Notes: generated from the sequence alone by a model not told the origin. A stretch of DNA of 64,000 bases from Zasmidium citrigriseum (GCA_002786025.1 NHNW01000070.1:1-64000), one strand, 5' to 3'; counted from the stretch's first letter, positions 11,901-23,310 are shown. Program-made: numbers and translations.

Positions 11901-13373
11901 ATGGAAGCTGCCATACTCACCAACAACCGGCTCTCGCTTTGCCCAACCAACCTTTGGACCAGGAGTCTCGGTCGAAAAGGATCACAAGAAGATTTGATAT
12001 CACAAAAGACTTCCAGTAGCATCGAACGATGCGAATCGGCGAGAAAGTCACGCCAGCTCCTCATACCGTACCCACCGACCGCTGAAGTCCCCAGATGGTG
12101 GCCCCGTCAAAGTGATCATGAAGCAGCCACGGATTCATGAGTAAGCATTTGTCAGAACGACCTGCTCTCTGAGGGATCGCTTTCGGCTGTTCACTGCTTG
12201 GTATTCGACCAGGACACCAAATGCGCGAATTGCAGGCTCCGACGATCTAAGTCTCTCGAGACACGAGCTGCCGAGATGCGATGCCGAAGGCACAGAGCTC
12301 AGCTTTTCCTCGAGGTCACTATCATCCTTTGCGCCTAATTCGAGAATCGAAGTCGGCAAGGCGACGGGAGATGCGCCGCTGGCACCTTGTTCGGCCACAT
12401 TAGACCCTCCGAGTGTAAAGCGAACGGGAGCGAGCCCTGAAAAGTCAGCTGCATACCATGCTTTGTCAAGAGACTTTGAGAGCGCACGTTCGAAGCTCTG
12501 ATGAGAATCCCGGAGCCCAAAGTCAAGAACATGCCGTTGGGCAAGGAGGCGAAGTCTGATTTCAGCTCAGCCGCAACAACCGACCCATCCACTCCCTGTG
12601 GATCAAAAACAAGTCCGGCTATTTGGCTTCTTGCGCGACTTCGACATCTTATGTGCTGGTCGACTTGGCCGATAAGAAACAAGATCTGAGAAGCGACGAG
12701 CAAAGGATGCCGGTGGTCAAGAACGGCCACGATCGTCACATGAAGCATTAGCCAGCAAGGCGACCCAGACTGGTTTGGTTGGCTCAACCCTGTACTACTC
12801 CCAGCGGCTTTGATAGGGCTCAGCGAGCTCTGCTGCCTTCATACTTCGCAGGCTCGTCACTTCTGATTGATCACATTCGTCCGAGCTCGATGAAAGACGC
12901 TGTCGAAACGTGCCGCGCTTGAATCACAGGTTTACATGCCGCATCCATCTTCCGCAGCGTCGAAGAGCCAAAATACCACTCTCCGGCACTTTTCGCCCCC
13001 TTGCCGATGTCAAAGCAAAGCCAGGCCGTGCAGCAAACTCAAACCCACCCGAGACGAGACCGTCCCAGATCCGCAGGATTCCGGCCCGTTGCAACCCCAG
13101 ATTTGCACATGGTTCCCACGACGTTGAGCCAGGATCTTCCAAGCTGTGCGACAGCGATACCGACCCAAAGTAGACGACCCTTCAGGCGTTCCCTGGGCGG
13201 AGTCAGCGGCTTCATCAAACGTATCATGTTTCGATCGGGAATACGGCAATTTCAGTATCGGCGCCTAGCAACCTCAGCTGGTAGGGAGAAGCGTCTTATA
13301 TCAAACGAAGCATCCAACACTTCTCGTCGTTAAGCTTGGCGACAGCCTCATCTCGACACTCATCAGCGACATC
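11901..13373. other. No firm gene; coding-like minus frames at 12.1-12.8 kb
   Basis: On the minus strand, 12787-12335 and 12398-12135 are open in different frames. They contain protein-like stretches (LTLGSGILIRASN; GVLVEYQAVNSRKRS). Neither begins with a credible ATG, and the one intron I could draw (51 nt, gtgcgc...ttttcag) does not join them. This is possibly a decayed or unresolved gene. The last 300 bases are the presumed promoter of the MFS gene. Confidence 0.3.
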
Positions 13374-15176
13374 ATGTCGGGCCTTGACGAGAATATCAAA
13401 GTCCACCATGTTGAGAACTACGGCGTCAGCAATCGCATACACAGCGAGAGCAGCAGTGACCACACCGGTCTCGACGAGAAGAACACGCCAGACTATCACG
13501 ACCCAGAGGTGAAGCGAATATGTCGGAAGATCGATTGGCATCTGCCACCCGTGCTGGCCTTGCTTTATCTCCTGTCCTTCCTGGACAGAACAAACAGTGC
13601 GCCCGAACAATCTTACCCGCTGATCCTCAGCTAACACTGCCTTTCCTACAGTCGGCAACGCCAAGATCGCCGGCATGACCAAAGACCTCCACATGACCGG
13701 GTCGCACTTTAACATCGCCCTCACGGTCTTCTTCTTCCCGTACGCCATCTTCATGATCCCCGCCAATATGGTCCTCAAAAAAGTCAAGGCTTCCACCTGG
13801 CTGTCTTTTCTGATGGTCTGCTGGGGAACGGTCATGACGATGCATGGGGTAGTGCAGAGCTATGGACAGCTTTGTGCGGTAAGAGCGTTGCTGGGCCTTT
13901 GCGAGGCGGGGTTCACGCCGGCGGCGAGTTATCTCTTGAGTTGTTGGTATGCGGTGAGTGAGATGATAACTCGGTGGAGAACTGGGCAATGCTGAATGTG
14001 AGGCAGAGATTTGAGTTGCAAACGAGAGTTGCGCTCTTTTTCAGTGCTGCTACACTTGCTGGTGCGTTCTCTGGTATCTTGGCGTATGCCATTCAACATA
14101 TGGACGGAACGGCTGGGTACGAAGGATGGAGATGGATGTATGTTCAAATGACTCCCCACGTACCATTTAGTGTGACTGACATAGGATTGTAGCTTTCTCC
14201 TCGAAGGCATCGCCACCGTAGCAGTCGGCGCCTCCGTCTTCTTCATACTCCCCAACTCGCCCCGAACCTGCCGCTTCCTCACTGAGCGCGAGAAAGCCAT
14301 CATCGAACGCCGCCTGGCAGAAGACGCCGGTACCTCAGACGGACATGTTGCCCACGACGACAAATTCGTAAGTCTCACTCCCCCCATCCTACCAACACTC
14401 TGCCTGACATTCATTACAGCACTGGTCCTCCCTCTGGTCCATCCTCTCCGACTGGAAAATCTGGATGTGGGGCATCGTAGTTTGCGGCCAGTCCATCCCC
14501 TTCTACGCTTTCAACTTCTTCTCCCCAACGATCGTCAAAGAGCTCGGATACAAATCCTGGCAGGCCCAATTGATGGTCGTGCCAATCTACGCCGTGGCCT
14601 GTATTGCTACCATCTTGTTTGGGATCTTCGCGGATTGGAGACAGAGGCGCTGGGTGTATATCTGTGTGCCGTATTCCATCGCCGCGGTGGGCTTCGTCGC
14701 ATTACTGGCGATCCCGCACCCGAAGATGGCGGGAGTTACATATTTCTTCCTCTTCCTCATCCCACTAGGCCGTAAGCCTCCCTTCCCTACCATCCCCAAC
14801 AACTCACTCACTGACACGACACAACGCAGTCTCAACCGGCGTCGTCGGCCTCCTCGCCTGGGTCGCCAACAACCTCGCCCCATCCTGGCGCAAATCCATC
14901 GGCATCGCTTTCGTCTGCTGTCTCGCCAACCTCGGCGGCTCCATCGGCTCCAACATCTACCTCGAGGAACAAGCACCGCGATACTGGCTGGGGTTTGGAC
15001 TTAGTTTGGGGGTTTTGACGGCGGCAATTGTGGCTTGTGTTGGTCTGAAGGTTCTGCTGGGGAGGGTCAACCGGAAGAGGGATGCGATGGATGTTGGGGA
15101 GATTAGGGCGAGGTGGAGTGAGGAGGAGTTACTCAAAATGGGGGATGCGAGTCCGTTTTATCGGTATGTGACTTAA
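13374..15176 (+). CDS. MFS permease, Dal5/Tna1 (anion:cation symporter) type
   Basis: Six exons encode 509 residues: 13374-13596, 13652-13953, 14007-14137, 14193-14367, 14420-14771 and 14830-15176. All introns are 52-59 nt with GT...AG ends. Splicing restores family motifs: LDRTN/IGNAKIAGM across intron 1, CWYA/RFELQTRVALFFSA across intron 2 and GWRW/IFLLEGIAT across intron 3. The protein is polytopic, with about 12 membrane segments, a hydrophilic N-terminus of about 60 residues and a central loop (LPNSPRTCRFLTEREKAII). Members of this family import allantoate, nicotinate, pantothenate, biotin or related small organic anions across the plasma membrane. The substrate cannot be read from sequence. 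Length fits the family. Intron 1 uses the less common gtgcgc donor. Confidence 0.93.
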
Positions 15177-16501
15177 TGGAGGTCATTGAAAAGAGGAACT
15201 GAGGTGGATGTGTTGCGGGCTGCAATGGTTGAAGGTGACTGTTGAGGCAACTACGCGAGCAAGAGCGAGGCATTCCCATTGGGTCTGCTGAACGCCCCCG
15301 TCAAGATCTACGCAATCGAGAAGCTGTAGAGCGGGCAAATCGAAGTACTTTCTATGCTTCACAGAGACGTCATGAGAACTTAGCCTGGAAGCGTTTCATT
15401 CTGCTATTTCGAATCGATAGAAATAGTTCTCGTGAGATGCCAATGTGTACTATGAGGACTCTGCCAGAGCTGGACACAACCAAAGTGAGACTAAGACATC
15501 CTTTGTGAAGTCCTTTGCGAAGCCCTTTGCGAAACAATGCTACCAACAAGTCAAGCAAACTTCGAGGTAAAAGGTATGCCAATCGCGGCAGTATAAAAGC
15601 AAAGCTTACCGTGTCAGCATATATAGAAGTTTATGGCGAGATGAACCAGCCGCACACAGCGACGTCCGTCGATATTGTTCTTCGCGTAGCGCTTGCAATG
15701 GCACTCCTTGTGACGGTTCAAGCAAAATCGGCCACTATATACTCATCGACAATTTTAATACTGACAGCCGTGTATACGATCTCCTCAAACTCACCATCGA
15801 TTCCTCGCTGTCTATACAGCGTGGACTTGGCGACAGACAACAAGAGATGGATGGCGACAGACACTACAACTACTCCATCGGACGTCAGCAGTGTGGAGAG
15901 GTGTTGTTACTCTTCTTGACCACGCGGCGAGTCGGCGGCGCCGGCAAACCGAAGTCGGCTCATGAGAATCCAGCGCCGGCCGCGCTTCGGAAGGTGGTGT
16001 GTAGTACGGACCCGTGGAGCTCGAGGAAGTTCACTGCTGCATCGAATGTGACATGTATCGCATTTGATGAAGCTGAACGTCAGACTTCTGCTCGGCGCAG
16101 GCGGGCTCGATGTTCTCACAAGGCGCCGCTTGGACGCGGCTGTGGATTATCTCGTCACCCCTCTCTTGCTGCTCGTCTTCTCGCTGCTCGTCTTCTTGTC
16201 GATCTGGACGTTGGAGGCATTCGTACTCTGTTTTTGATCGACAGAAATGCCAAGATTCAGATGCAGCGGCAGGACCGTCCCGAGGCGCTAGGCTAGCGTC
16301 GGCCGCAAAGTGCGACGTCAAAACTCCCGCTTGATCGCAAATTCCGTCCTGGACAACACCAAAGCAAACTTCGGTCCGGTGGTTCGCGAGGCGGCCGCCC
16401 GAAGTGCGCATTCTTGCCAATCCCGGCAGCGGTAGGTCTCTTATCATACGCCACCAGAACCAACGCACGCTCACATATCACAGCGCCTCTCACCCGCCAG
16501 A
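15177..16501. other. Intergenic, nothing recognised
   Basis: Open frames at 15515-15919 and 15847-16296 (+) have no domain and no coding-like texture. A TATA-like ccactatatactc lies near 15733. This region holds the 3' flank of the MFS gene and the 5' flank of the gene at 16502. Confidence 0.5.
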
Positions 16502-17275
16502 ATGCGCAACCTCCACCGCCCACGCATCATCCATCGCGTGGACTGGACCCGCGACAAAGACATCGCCCTCCACATCCTGCACTCCGAGTTCGGCATGGCC
16601 GGAGAAGCGCTCCTCGACTACGACACCGGCACGCGCATCTTCAAGCACGTATGGCCCGAGAACAACGCATACGGCGCGGGTCATCTCTATGACCGCTGGG
16701 ACGCACGGCACACAGGGCATAGAGCGCTGTGGTGGTTCGAGATTGATCGGCCGAATGTGAGGAACGGAAGCCAGTACACGCAGCAAGAGTTGCAGGAGTT
16801 TGCGAGGATCAGAGCACTGGTGACAGGTGCAGCAAGTGCGTTGGGTGTGGTGTTGAGAAGTGTGGTGCCGGCGCCGTGGAGTGCGACTTTGCCCAACGGC
16901 GCGCAATTTGGTCCTCCTGCTGCATCGACTGTTCCTGCCTTGGCTGCCCCTCCTGCTGCCCCTTCCATCGCTCCCGTGGTCCCTGCTGCGATCCCAACAC
17001 AGGCTACCACCCAAGCCGTCCCACCTGCTGCCGCCCCAACACCCATCCAACAGCCTACTTCGAGCGCCCCAGTCATTGTGCGGACTCAACAACAACAAGC
17101 GATCCTCGATCAATACGTCGCACGCAACTTCGACGGCTGGGACGCCTACGGCATGGCGACTGCTGATCTGAGCCTCGAAGAAGCACTGTACTGGGGTCAA
17201 GTGGCCAATCGCACGAACTGGACGAGCCCGAGATTCCATGACTGGCTGATGTTGAAGTTGAGAGAGAGGCGTTGA
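16502..17275 (+). CDS. HLYDxW/IDRPN-domain protein, paralogue 1
   Basis: A single-exon gene of 257 residues. Residues about 14-118 form a domain also seen in two other genes in this window (minus strand, 20643 and 23311). Shared features are a leading DW/VWF segment, GHLYDRW at 60-66, WWFEIDRPNVR at 77-87, a tyrosine, and a helix of the form E..F..I......AA..LG. Next comes a Pro/Ala/Thr-rich linker (about 125-190) and a C-terminal region with aromatic residues (NFDGWDAYGMAT, LEEALYWGQVANRT). No signal peptide or membrane segment is visible. No named family is recognised and the function is unknown. The start ATG is preceded by an open promoter region and is the first in frame. Confidence 0.75.
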   Translation: MRNLHRPRIIHRVDWTRDKDIALHILHSEFGMAGEALLDYDTGTRIFKHVWPENNAYGAGHLYDRWDARHTGHRALWWFEIDRPNVRNGSQYTQQELQEFARIRALVTGAASALGVVLRSVVPAPWSATLPNGAQFGPPAASTVPALAAPPAAPSIAPVVPAAIPTQATTQAVPPAAAPTPIQQPTSSAPVIVRTQQQQAILDQYVARNFDGWDAYGMATADLSLEEALYWGQVANRTNWTSPRFHDWLMLKLRERR

Positions 17276-17553
17276 TGGTACTGTATCAATGCGAATACGA
17301 TATGGCTTCGGAGGTCACTCGGAAACATGGAAAGCACTCGAACAGATTAGCGGCGATGTAAGCCGAGGAAGACATAAACGACGAACGGCTCAGAGACGGA
17401 AGTGAGGACACCGGAACGGAAGTCGAGAGAGTGTTCGGGAGGTGTCAGGGGTCTTCAAAGTGCGTCGTGTCTCACACGGCTACGACTGCACAGAACAAAG
17501 CCACAGATCGTACATAATCGTAGCAGCTTCACTTCCAAGTTGCTCTCACACTA

Positions 17554-18558
17554 ATGTATCAAAAGATCATGGCCTCCACCGACGAGATACACGGCAATAC
17601 TAACCCAGGTCCCGCAATGTGGCGGAAGTGGGCAGCAGACTACGCTCAGAAGATGGCAGCAAGGTCGTCGACGACACCAAAAGCTAGAAAACAAGACCCA
17701 TACAACACGAAATTCATCACAGAAGAGCTCCACCCCAGTGGCAGAACTCAGCACCCTGGCGGAGAAGATCCCTTAAATCCAGCTCAAACATCAATCGACT
17801 TGACAGCGGGAGACGATATCGTACAAGCACAAACAACGTTCAGCTTGCATCCCAACCGCCCTCAGCCCGTCCAACCACCAAATGACCCACGATGGACTGC
17901 ACCACTGCCCATGATCCACGCCTGCGACATGAAACTGCAACACTTCACCCACGACGGCGACAAGTTCCTTCCTTTCTACATCCAACGTCGGAGCCGCATG
18001 CCAGCTGTCGATGACCCAACTCTAGACAGTCATACTGGCTTCATCCATCCCGAAGAACCGATCTACAAGTATGGCGGACCGGTGCTTCGTGTCAAGCATC
18101 CGGGTTGGGGATTGATGGATGTCATGCTATGCAGCTCGAAGATCTGCTATGTCTGCAATAACGAGCTGCCGATGGATCCTGCGGCTCCTCCTCTTGGGAC
18201 GGGTCCCATGAGAGAGCTGCCATGGGTGCATACCATGAGGGACTGTCGGCCGGCGGAGCCTGATGGGACGTTGCAGTTCTGGCAATATGGAGCATACGGG
18301 TATCATCAAGATCCCATTCCAACCTGCACTGAAGCAAAGGTTCGGTTCAGTGGAGTCGGCATGCTGGGGACGAGAGACGCCATGGCGTGTGTGCCTGAGA
18401 CTTGCAACATCTGTAAGGAGCTAATCGGACTAGTGAGGGCTGAGAACGACGATGGAAGCAAGGTCCATTGGACGAAAGAGGGCTGGGGAGAGGATGAGGT
18501 GTGGCCATGCTTCGAGGACAGGGATGTGGTTGGCTTCAACCTCTTTCGTTATGCTTAG
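17554..18558 (+). CDS. Unknown protein with paired CxxC motifs
   Basis: A single-exon gene of 334 residues. A second ATG at 17569 has a better context (atcATGG) and would give 329 residues. The N-terminal 110 residues are hydrophilic and low in structure. The C-terminal half carries CSSKICYVCNNELP and, about 95 residues later, CNICKELIG. This Cys4-like arrangement could bind zinc, with extra Cys/His nearby (HTMRDCRP, PTC). There are many Trp/Pro residues and no transmembrane segment. It lies between two HLYDxW-family genes but does not share their domain. The function is unknown. Confidence 0.7.
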   Translation: MYQKIMASTDEIHGNTNPGPAMWRKWAADYAQKMAARSSTTPKARKQDPYNTKFITEELHPSGRTQHPGGEDPLNPAQTSIDLTAGDDIVQAQTTFSLHPNRPQPVQPPNDPRWTAPLPMIHACDMKLQHFTHDGDKFLPFYIQRRSRMPAVDDPTLDSHTGFIHPEEPIYKYGGPVLRVKHPGWGLMDVMLCSSKICYVCNNELPMDPAAPPLGTGPMRELPWVHTMRDCRPAEPDGTLQFWQYGAYGYHQDPIPTCTEAKVRFSGVGMLGTRDAMACVPETCNICKELIGLVRAENDDGSKVHWTKEGWGEDEVWPCFEDRDVVGFNLFRYA

Positions 18559-19216
18559 GTTCGAGCATTTGCATGACCCTCGATTCTCAGTGTCTCGTTT
18601 GAAGACTTTGCTTGCCTGAGGCATCCAGCGCAAGACCCGCCTACACCAGATTGTCTGAGCGCCAAGACTCCAGGGGCAAGATCTTGTGTCTTCGCATGAT
18701 CATACTCACGTCGTGGAACCAGCCGACCCTTCGGCAGGGTCGATTGTCGTCAACTCATGGATGTTATCCCGTACTCACATCATCGTTGAGGGACACTTGT
18801 TGCCTGAGGCATCCGGCGCAACGCCCGCCCAGGGCTGCAAAAGTTGAGCCAAGAACTCAGGAGCAGGATCCCCTGTCTTGTCAAGGTTTCCCTCAGGGAT
18901 CCTGCAACATTCATTAATGCATTGATCTAGAAAGTCACGAACGAGTTCATTTGCAACGTCGATAAGGACTACGAGTGGTAAACGAGGCAGAATGAGGAAC
19001 AACCGTAACGGTTGATGAAGAACATGCTCGTTGGTCAATGTTGCTCCATTCGTGAGACAGACTTAATGATTGACGATCGCTTCATTGGAATCACACCGCT
19101 GCATTGAAAAGAGCGGGATGTGTAGGTAGCATCCGCACCAAAGGCACCGATCGTCACGAGCGATCCTCCTGACCTAAGGTCGGCCGTGCTAGGAGTCTCC
19201 CGCTCAATCAATGCCC
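18559..19216. repeat. Imperfect direct repeat in intergenic DNA
   Basis: A block starting ttgcctgaggcatccagcgc at about 18611 recurs as ttgcctgaggcatccggcgc at about 18799. Similarity continues, with indels, through a gagc-caag-actc-agg-gca-gatc-tgtctt pattern for about 80 bp. Read on the minus strand, the right copy extends into a coding-like frame (about 19038-18775; NELVRDFLDQCINECCRI) without an ATG. It may be a decayed, internally duplicated exon. Confidence 0.5.
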
Positions 19217-19918
19217 CTACTCAAACATAGTCTCCATATTCCTCTTGACGGTCTCCTCAAACGGCTCGCTCAACTTCTTGAACTCTTCCCACGTGAGCTG
19301 CTTCGCCTTCTTCAATTGCAACTCATCACACTTCCGCTCCATCTCCTTAGCAGCCGTCTTGCGCTTGTCCTCCTTAATGGCTTCCTGATGAGCTGCAAAC
19401 AATCCAGTCTCATCGGCAGTGTCGTAATGGCGGATGCGCTGGTAGATGTCCTGGTAGACACCCTCGTACGCTGCTCCAGTGCCAGGATCGTGAAGAGGCT
19501 TCCAGATTGGGCTGCGGTATTCGTCGTACGTAACCTCTCGCTGGACGACGCCATTGGCGGGACGAGTGTTGGGATCTTCGTGACCCCAGATTGGGTTGCC
19601 GGATGCATCGAGCCAGATCTTCTCAGGCGAGGGCGGGATAGCGTCGTATGCCTTGCCGTAGTCTGGGACGTCGTTTGGAGTGAAGGCCGGGATGCCGACG
19701 GAGGTGAGGTTGCGGTTTGATGCAGACATGCTGCTGTTCTCCGATTGCGTAGCTAGGTGACTGTGCCGCTGAATAGTGCTGAGACCGTCGATACCAGCTT
19801 GCTTTGCTTGAGAACGCTGCGACATTGAAGGCTTGGAGGCGGAGCAATCTACTTCTTGTGAGTGGCTTTCCTGCGGCTGCAGGGTGAAGTCCATACCGTC
19901 GTTCTTGGAGGTTTGCAT
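19217..19918 (-). CDS. Unknown soluble protein with charged C-terminal helix
   Basis: A single-exon model of 233 residues starts at the ATG at 19918 (MQTSKNDGMDF). The frame stays open upstream to 20077, but only by a TTG. The first 90 residues are Ser/Gln-rich and probably disordered. The middle has a Pro/Trp-containing segment (PDYGKAYDAIPPSPEKIWL; SPIWKPLHDPGTG). Residues about 165-233 are highly charged and helical, probably a coiled coil (AIKEDKRKTAAKEMERKCD). There is no recognised domain, signal peptide or membrane segment. Confidence 0.6.
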   Translation of the reverse strand: MQTSKNDGMDFTLQPQESHSQEVDCSASKPSMSQRSQAKQAGIDGLSTIQRHSHLATQSENSSMSASNRNLTSVGIPAFTPNDVPDYGKAYDAIPPSPEKIWLDASGNPIWGHEDPNTRPANGVVQREVTYDEYRSPIWKPLHDPGTGAAYEGVYQDIYQRIRHYDTADETGLFAAHQEAIKEDKRKTAAKEMERKCDELQLKKAKQLTWEEFKKLSEPFEETVKRNMETMFE

Positions 19919-20027
19919 CGTGAGGAAGATATCTATTGATGTCGAAATGGTTTGAGCGTGTAGTTCTGGCTGTGGTGGTAAGGAGAAGACTTGTGCACGA
20001 GCAGCTTTCCCTTTTACCTGATGCTGG

Positions 20028-20190
20028 GCAGCTTGAGTGAAGGTAAATGCAGCTTCGAGTGAAGAAGTAAAGAACAATAGCTAGCTTGAGCGTCGGCTTA
20101 CGACGCTTGAGTAAAGGTGTCAAGAGCTTCGAGTGAAGGAGAATGGAAGATCAAATGAAAGTTCTAGTGGGAATGCGAGTGAAGGTTAGA
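20028..20190. repeat. Short dispersed repeat, (a)gctt(c)gagtgaagg
   Basis: At least four near-copies of gctt(c)gagt(g/a)aagg occur upstream of the gene that starts at 19918: about 20030, 20052, 20104 and 20125. A related gcgagtgaagg lies near 20176. They may be promoter elements or a decayed minisatellite. Confidence 0.5.
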
Positions 20191-20642
20191 CCTCTGCACG
20201 GATCGATGAATGCCCCAAGCTTGAACTTTACTTGCATGAAGAAACAGCTGCAACCATGGGAGAATAGAACGAAGACAGGCTCTATTGGCAGATGGGCATC
20301 TGCCAGCGAAAGGAATTGGAGTGAAAATCGGAACAACATTATGAGATTCTCTCGATCGATTGAAGTGAATGGTCAAGAAGGTGTTGACTGTCGATCTACA
20401 CAGCATGGATGACCCTTGTATGCGGAACTTTCAAGCTTTTCGTCCGTTCTGAGCCCTCCTTCTGCACAGCTCATGTATTGGAACGAGGATCGTACCGTAC
20501 TATAGCAGAGACCCATCGACTTGTTTGTCGATCCGTGTCCAATCTTGCACTGACGGCCAACGGGTCGAACGACTAGCCACGGCCGAAGATGCATTTATTC
20601 CTGATGCGTGATATCCGTCGAGTTTGCTGCCGACAAATGCCG

Positions 20643-21989
20643 TCAACGAAGGTCAAACCAACCAGTGCCAGCCAGGAAGTCTTCGTAGGACCATCCCGCT
20701 TTGGATGGATCGATGCCGCGTGCCGCGCACCAGGCAGGGTAGGAGTCGCGGCTGACCGCGTCCTCAGCGAGCTGAGCGTCGCTCATGCCAACGATATTGG
20801 AGGCATTGGCACCAGCATGGGCTTGACTGTTGAAGCTGAATGCATCCTGCGCGCCTGCGGCCTCGCCGAAGAGCGGGAAAGCTGCCTCGAAGTCGAAATC
20901 GAAGTACGAGAACTGGTCTTGAAGGGGCATCATGACCTGTTCCTGCGTAGCACCGCCCGAAGTGAAGGTGTCGGGGACTGCCTCAGGAGCCGAACGAGCA
21001 TCGTCAACGGCGGTGTGGGAGAGCTTGCCCTTCTTCTTTGGCGGCTCTGGCTCTGTGGGCTCCTCCTCGTCTTCGTCGTTAACTTCCTCCTCACCGTCTT
21101 CACCAACTTCCTCTTCGTCAGCGTCCTCCTCACCGTCCTCATTCTCCTCGTCATCCCCTTCCTCTCCGTCGACATCCTCTTCATCGTCCTCGTTCTCCAC
21201 AACTTCATTCTCTTCCTCGTAGCTCTCCGCCAAGAGCGGCTCCTCAACATCTTCCATTTCCTCGACAACTTCCATCTCCTCATCAGACTCCTGATCCGCC
21301 AGAAGCTCCTCGGTCACGTTCTCCTTGTCATCAATAATCTTTCCACCCTCAACCCACGGGAGGACAAGACCTATCTCTGCGGCAGCCTTCTTAATACTCT
21401 CCTCAATCTTCTTAAACACCTCAATCTCCCCCTTAAGATACCCATCCTTACGCCACTTGTTTGGCCGATCGATGTCTCTCCACTCCTTTGGCTTCTTGTC
21501 CTTGAAGCGCGGTTGCCAGCGGTCGGCAACGTGACGCCAGCCGTAATTCCGCGCCGCCATATCCGGAAACGCGTGGTGGAACAGGCGCAAGAAGTCGGCG
21601 TGGGAGAGGCGACCGGCTTTCTTGTTGCCTTTGGCGACCCAGATGCGGCGGTGTGCGACACGCAGCCATCTGTGGTGGTGCGTGAACCAGACTTTCTCCC
21701 CGGTCCACTTGGCGATTTGCGGGCGGTCGCGGCGCTTGCGGGAGACTTTGGGCAGGGTGTCGGAGGAAAGAGAGGAGGAGGCGGCGGGTTTACCATCTAT
21801 GAAATGTTAGCTGCGTTCATGCGAGAGGCAGATTGTGAACTTACTCTTACGCTTGCGGAGTTGCATCTTCGCAGGGCTGGGAACAGAGGGGGCGGAGTAG
21901 GTGGTAGTAGTCTTGCCGACTGTTGCTTGTCAGTCGAATGCTAGTTTGAGTGGAGGCGCCAACCTACGCTTGCGCTTGCGGAGCTCCAT
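20643..21989 (-). CDS. HLYDxW/IDRPN-domain protein, paralogue 2, acidic tail
   Basis: Three exons encode 416 residues: 21989-21968, 21919-21845 and 21796-20643, with two 48-nt introns (gtaggt...caacag; gtaagt...tcatag). Exons 1 and 2 each end in M(E/Q)LRKRK just before the donor, which suggests exon duplication. The family domain covers about residues 60-170: KWTGEKVWFTHHHRWL, then RNYGWRHVADRW, EWRDIDRPNKWRKDGY and a helix ending AAAEIGLVLPW. Next is a long Glu/Asp-rich stretch (DVDGEEGDDEENEDGEE and similar), a basic PPKKKGK, and a C-terminal aromatic/acidic part. The basic N-terminus plus acidic tract would suit a nuclear or chromatin-associated protein, but this is inference. The function is unknown. 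Confidence 0.75.
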
Positions 21990-23310
21990 TTTCGCGGTGC
22001 TGAGTCCGCTCTTGGAGCGCAGGAGACCTGGAGGAGAAAAAGGCAAGACAGGTCGCGCGATGGCGATCACCCGAGCTGGATGGCGGAAAACTCGTGTGGT
22101 TGTTGAGTTGGATGTAGATTGCGCAGTGTGCGCCGCAAGTTGAACTTTTAGCGTGCCGCGCTAGTCTCAAAGCGGCAGCTGTGGGTACTTTCACATGTGC
22201 CCCACGCTACGAGCGCCTAAACCGATGCTGGGAGGGGGGAGGCGGTCCATAAGTTCGTAGAGGAGCATTCAAGATGTTGCCTCCAGTCGAAAGTTCGAAT
22301 CCGTTATTCTAAATCTCCTCTGGCATGCGCGCAAACACACCCGGAGACTCTAGCACCGGATTACGGATGACACCAGCGAACCCCCCGGAACGGCTGCCCT
22401 TCGCTGGCATGTCGATGTCGTTGTTCGAAGCAAGGGGGTGATGACGTCGCGGATTGGCTCTTTGTGCAGATTTCTGAGGCTGTTAAGAGGTGGTTTTGGA
22501 CTCACAAGAGCGAATTAGTCGTGCACGTATTTATGGACAGCGAGTTGCTGCGTCCGAACAACATGGTATCGTCGTCAATAGGATATCTAAGTGGCGACCA
22601 AGAAGCATTGAAGCCGTTGTTCATGTCCAGTACCAGTTCGTAGTTCCCACAATCGACTCTGACTTGCGCGCAAACACCGAAGGAAACTCTTGCATCCGAT
22701 CGCGGATGTTCTTGAGCAGCACGTTGATAGCGAGGGTCGGGACTGGCATTTCTGAGTCGGGGTAATCTTATACAATGATTTACGTCGCAGGAGAGTCACG
22801 CTTCCCGTGACGACAGAGTATTGGGTTGAAGAAGGCAGTACTACGAGTGGATTTATTGAATGTGTAGCTACGTACAAAACGCTCGCGCAAGCGGCATAAC
22901 CTTGATGATCAGTTCACTCTCGCAAAGTTGCTCCTAATAAGACGCCATCAGAGGGTGTCTGCTGTTACGGTAGAGCTTGGTGGCATTTCTGGCCGTAGAG
23001 GCGGCACGCCAGGGAGTGCGCCACGCATACAACTAAATGCCCTAGAATCCAAGCATGCCCGACCTCTGTTACGGATCTCTCTCTTGTCCGAGATTAGGAC
23101 ATCAAGTCATACCACATCATGACGGTGACGCTGACGAGCTTCACTGCTCCTGGGTTCGTGTCCTTCGACTTCTCCTTTGACTCCATGATCACACTTGAAG
23201 GCCGGTCGAGCAGGCCTCGCGCAGACACCTCAGCCCTTGAGTTGTCCCCTTAGTATCCAGTGTTGACAGTCAAAGCAGTAATGAAGCTTCTTGCTGCGGT
23301 CATGTCTGCT
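21990..23310. repeat. Intergenic with a 42-bp imperfect direct repeat
   Basis: gcgcaaacacacccggagac...ggattacggatg (about 22330-22369) recurs as gcgcaaacaccgaaggaaac...gatcgcggatg (about 22669-22709). Apart from this, no gene is convincing on either strand. Confidence 0.45.

Noticed and set aside
20930..21283. Ser-rich plus frame and Arg-rich minus frame
   Set aside because: Both are shadows of the Glu/Asp-rich repeat (GAG/GAC codons) of the HLYDxW paralogue 2 in other frames.
22285..22320. agttcgaatccg T-loop-like sequence
   Set aside because: Isolated; no acceptor stem or D-arm in the preceding 90 bases.
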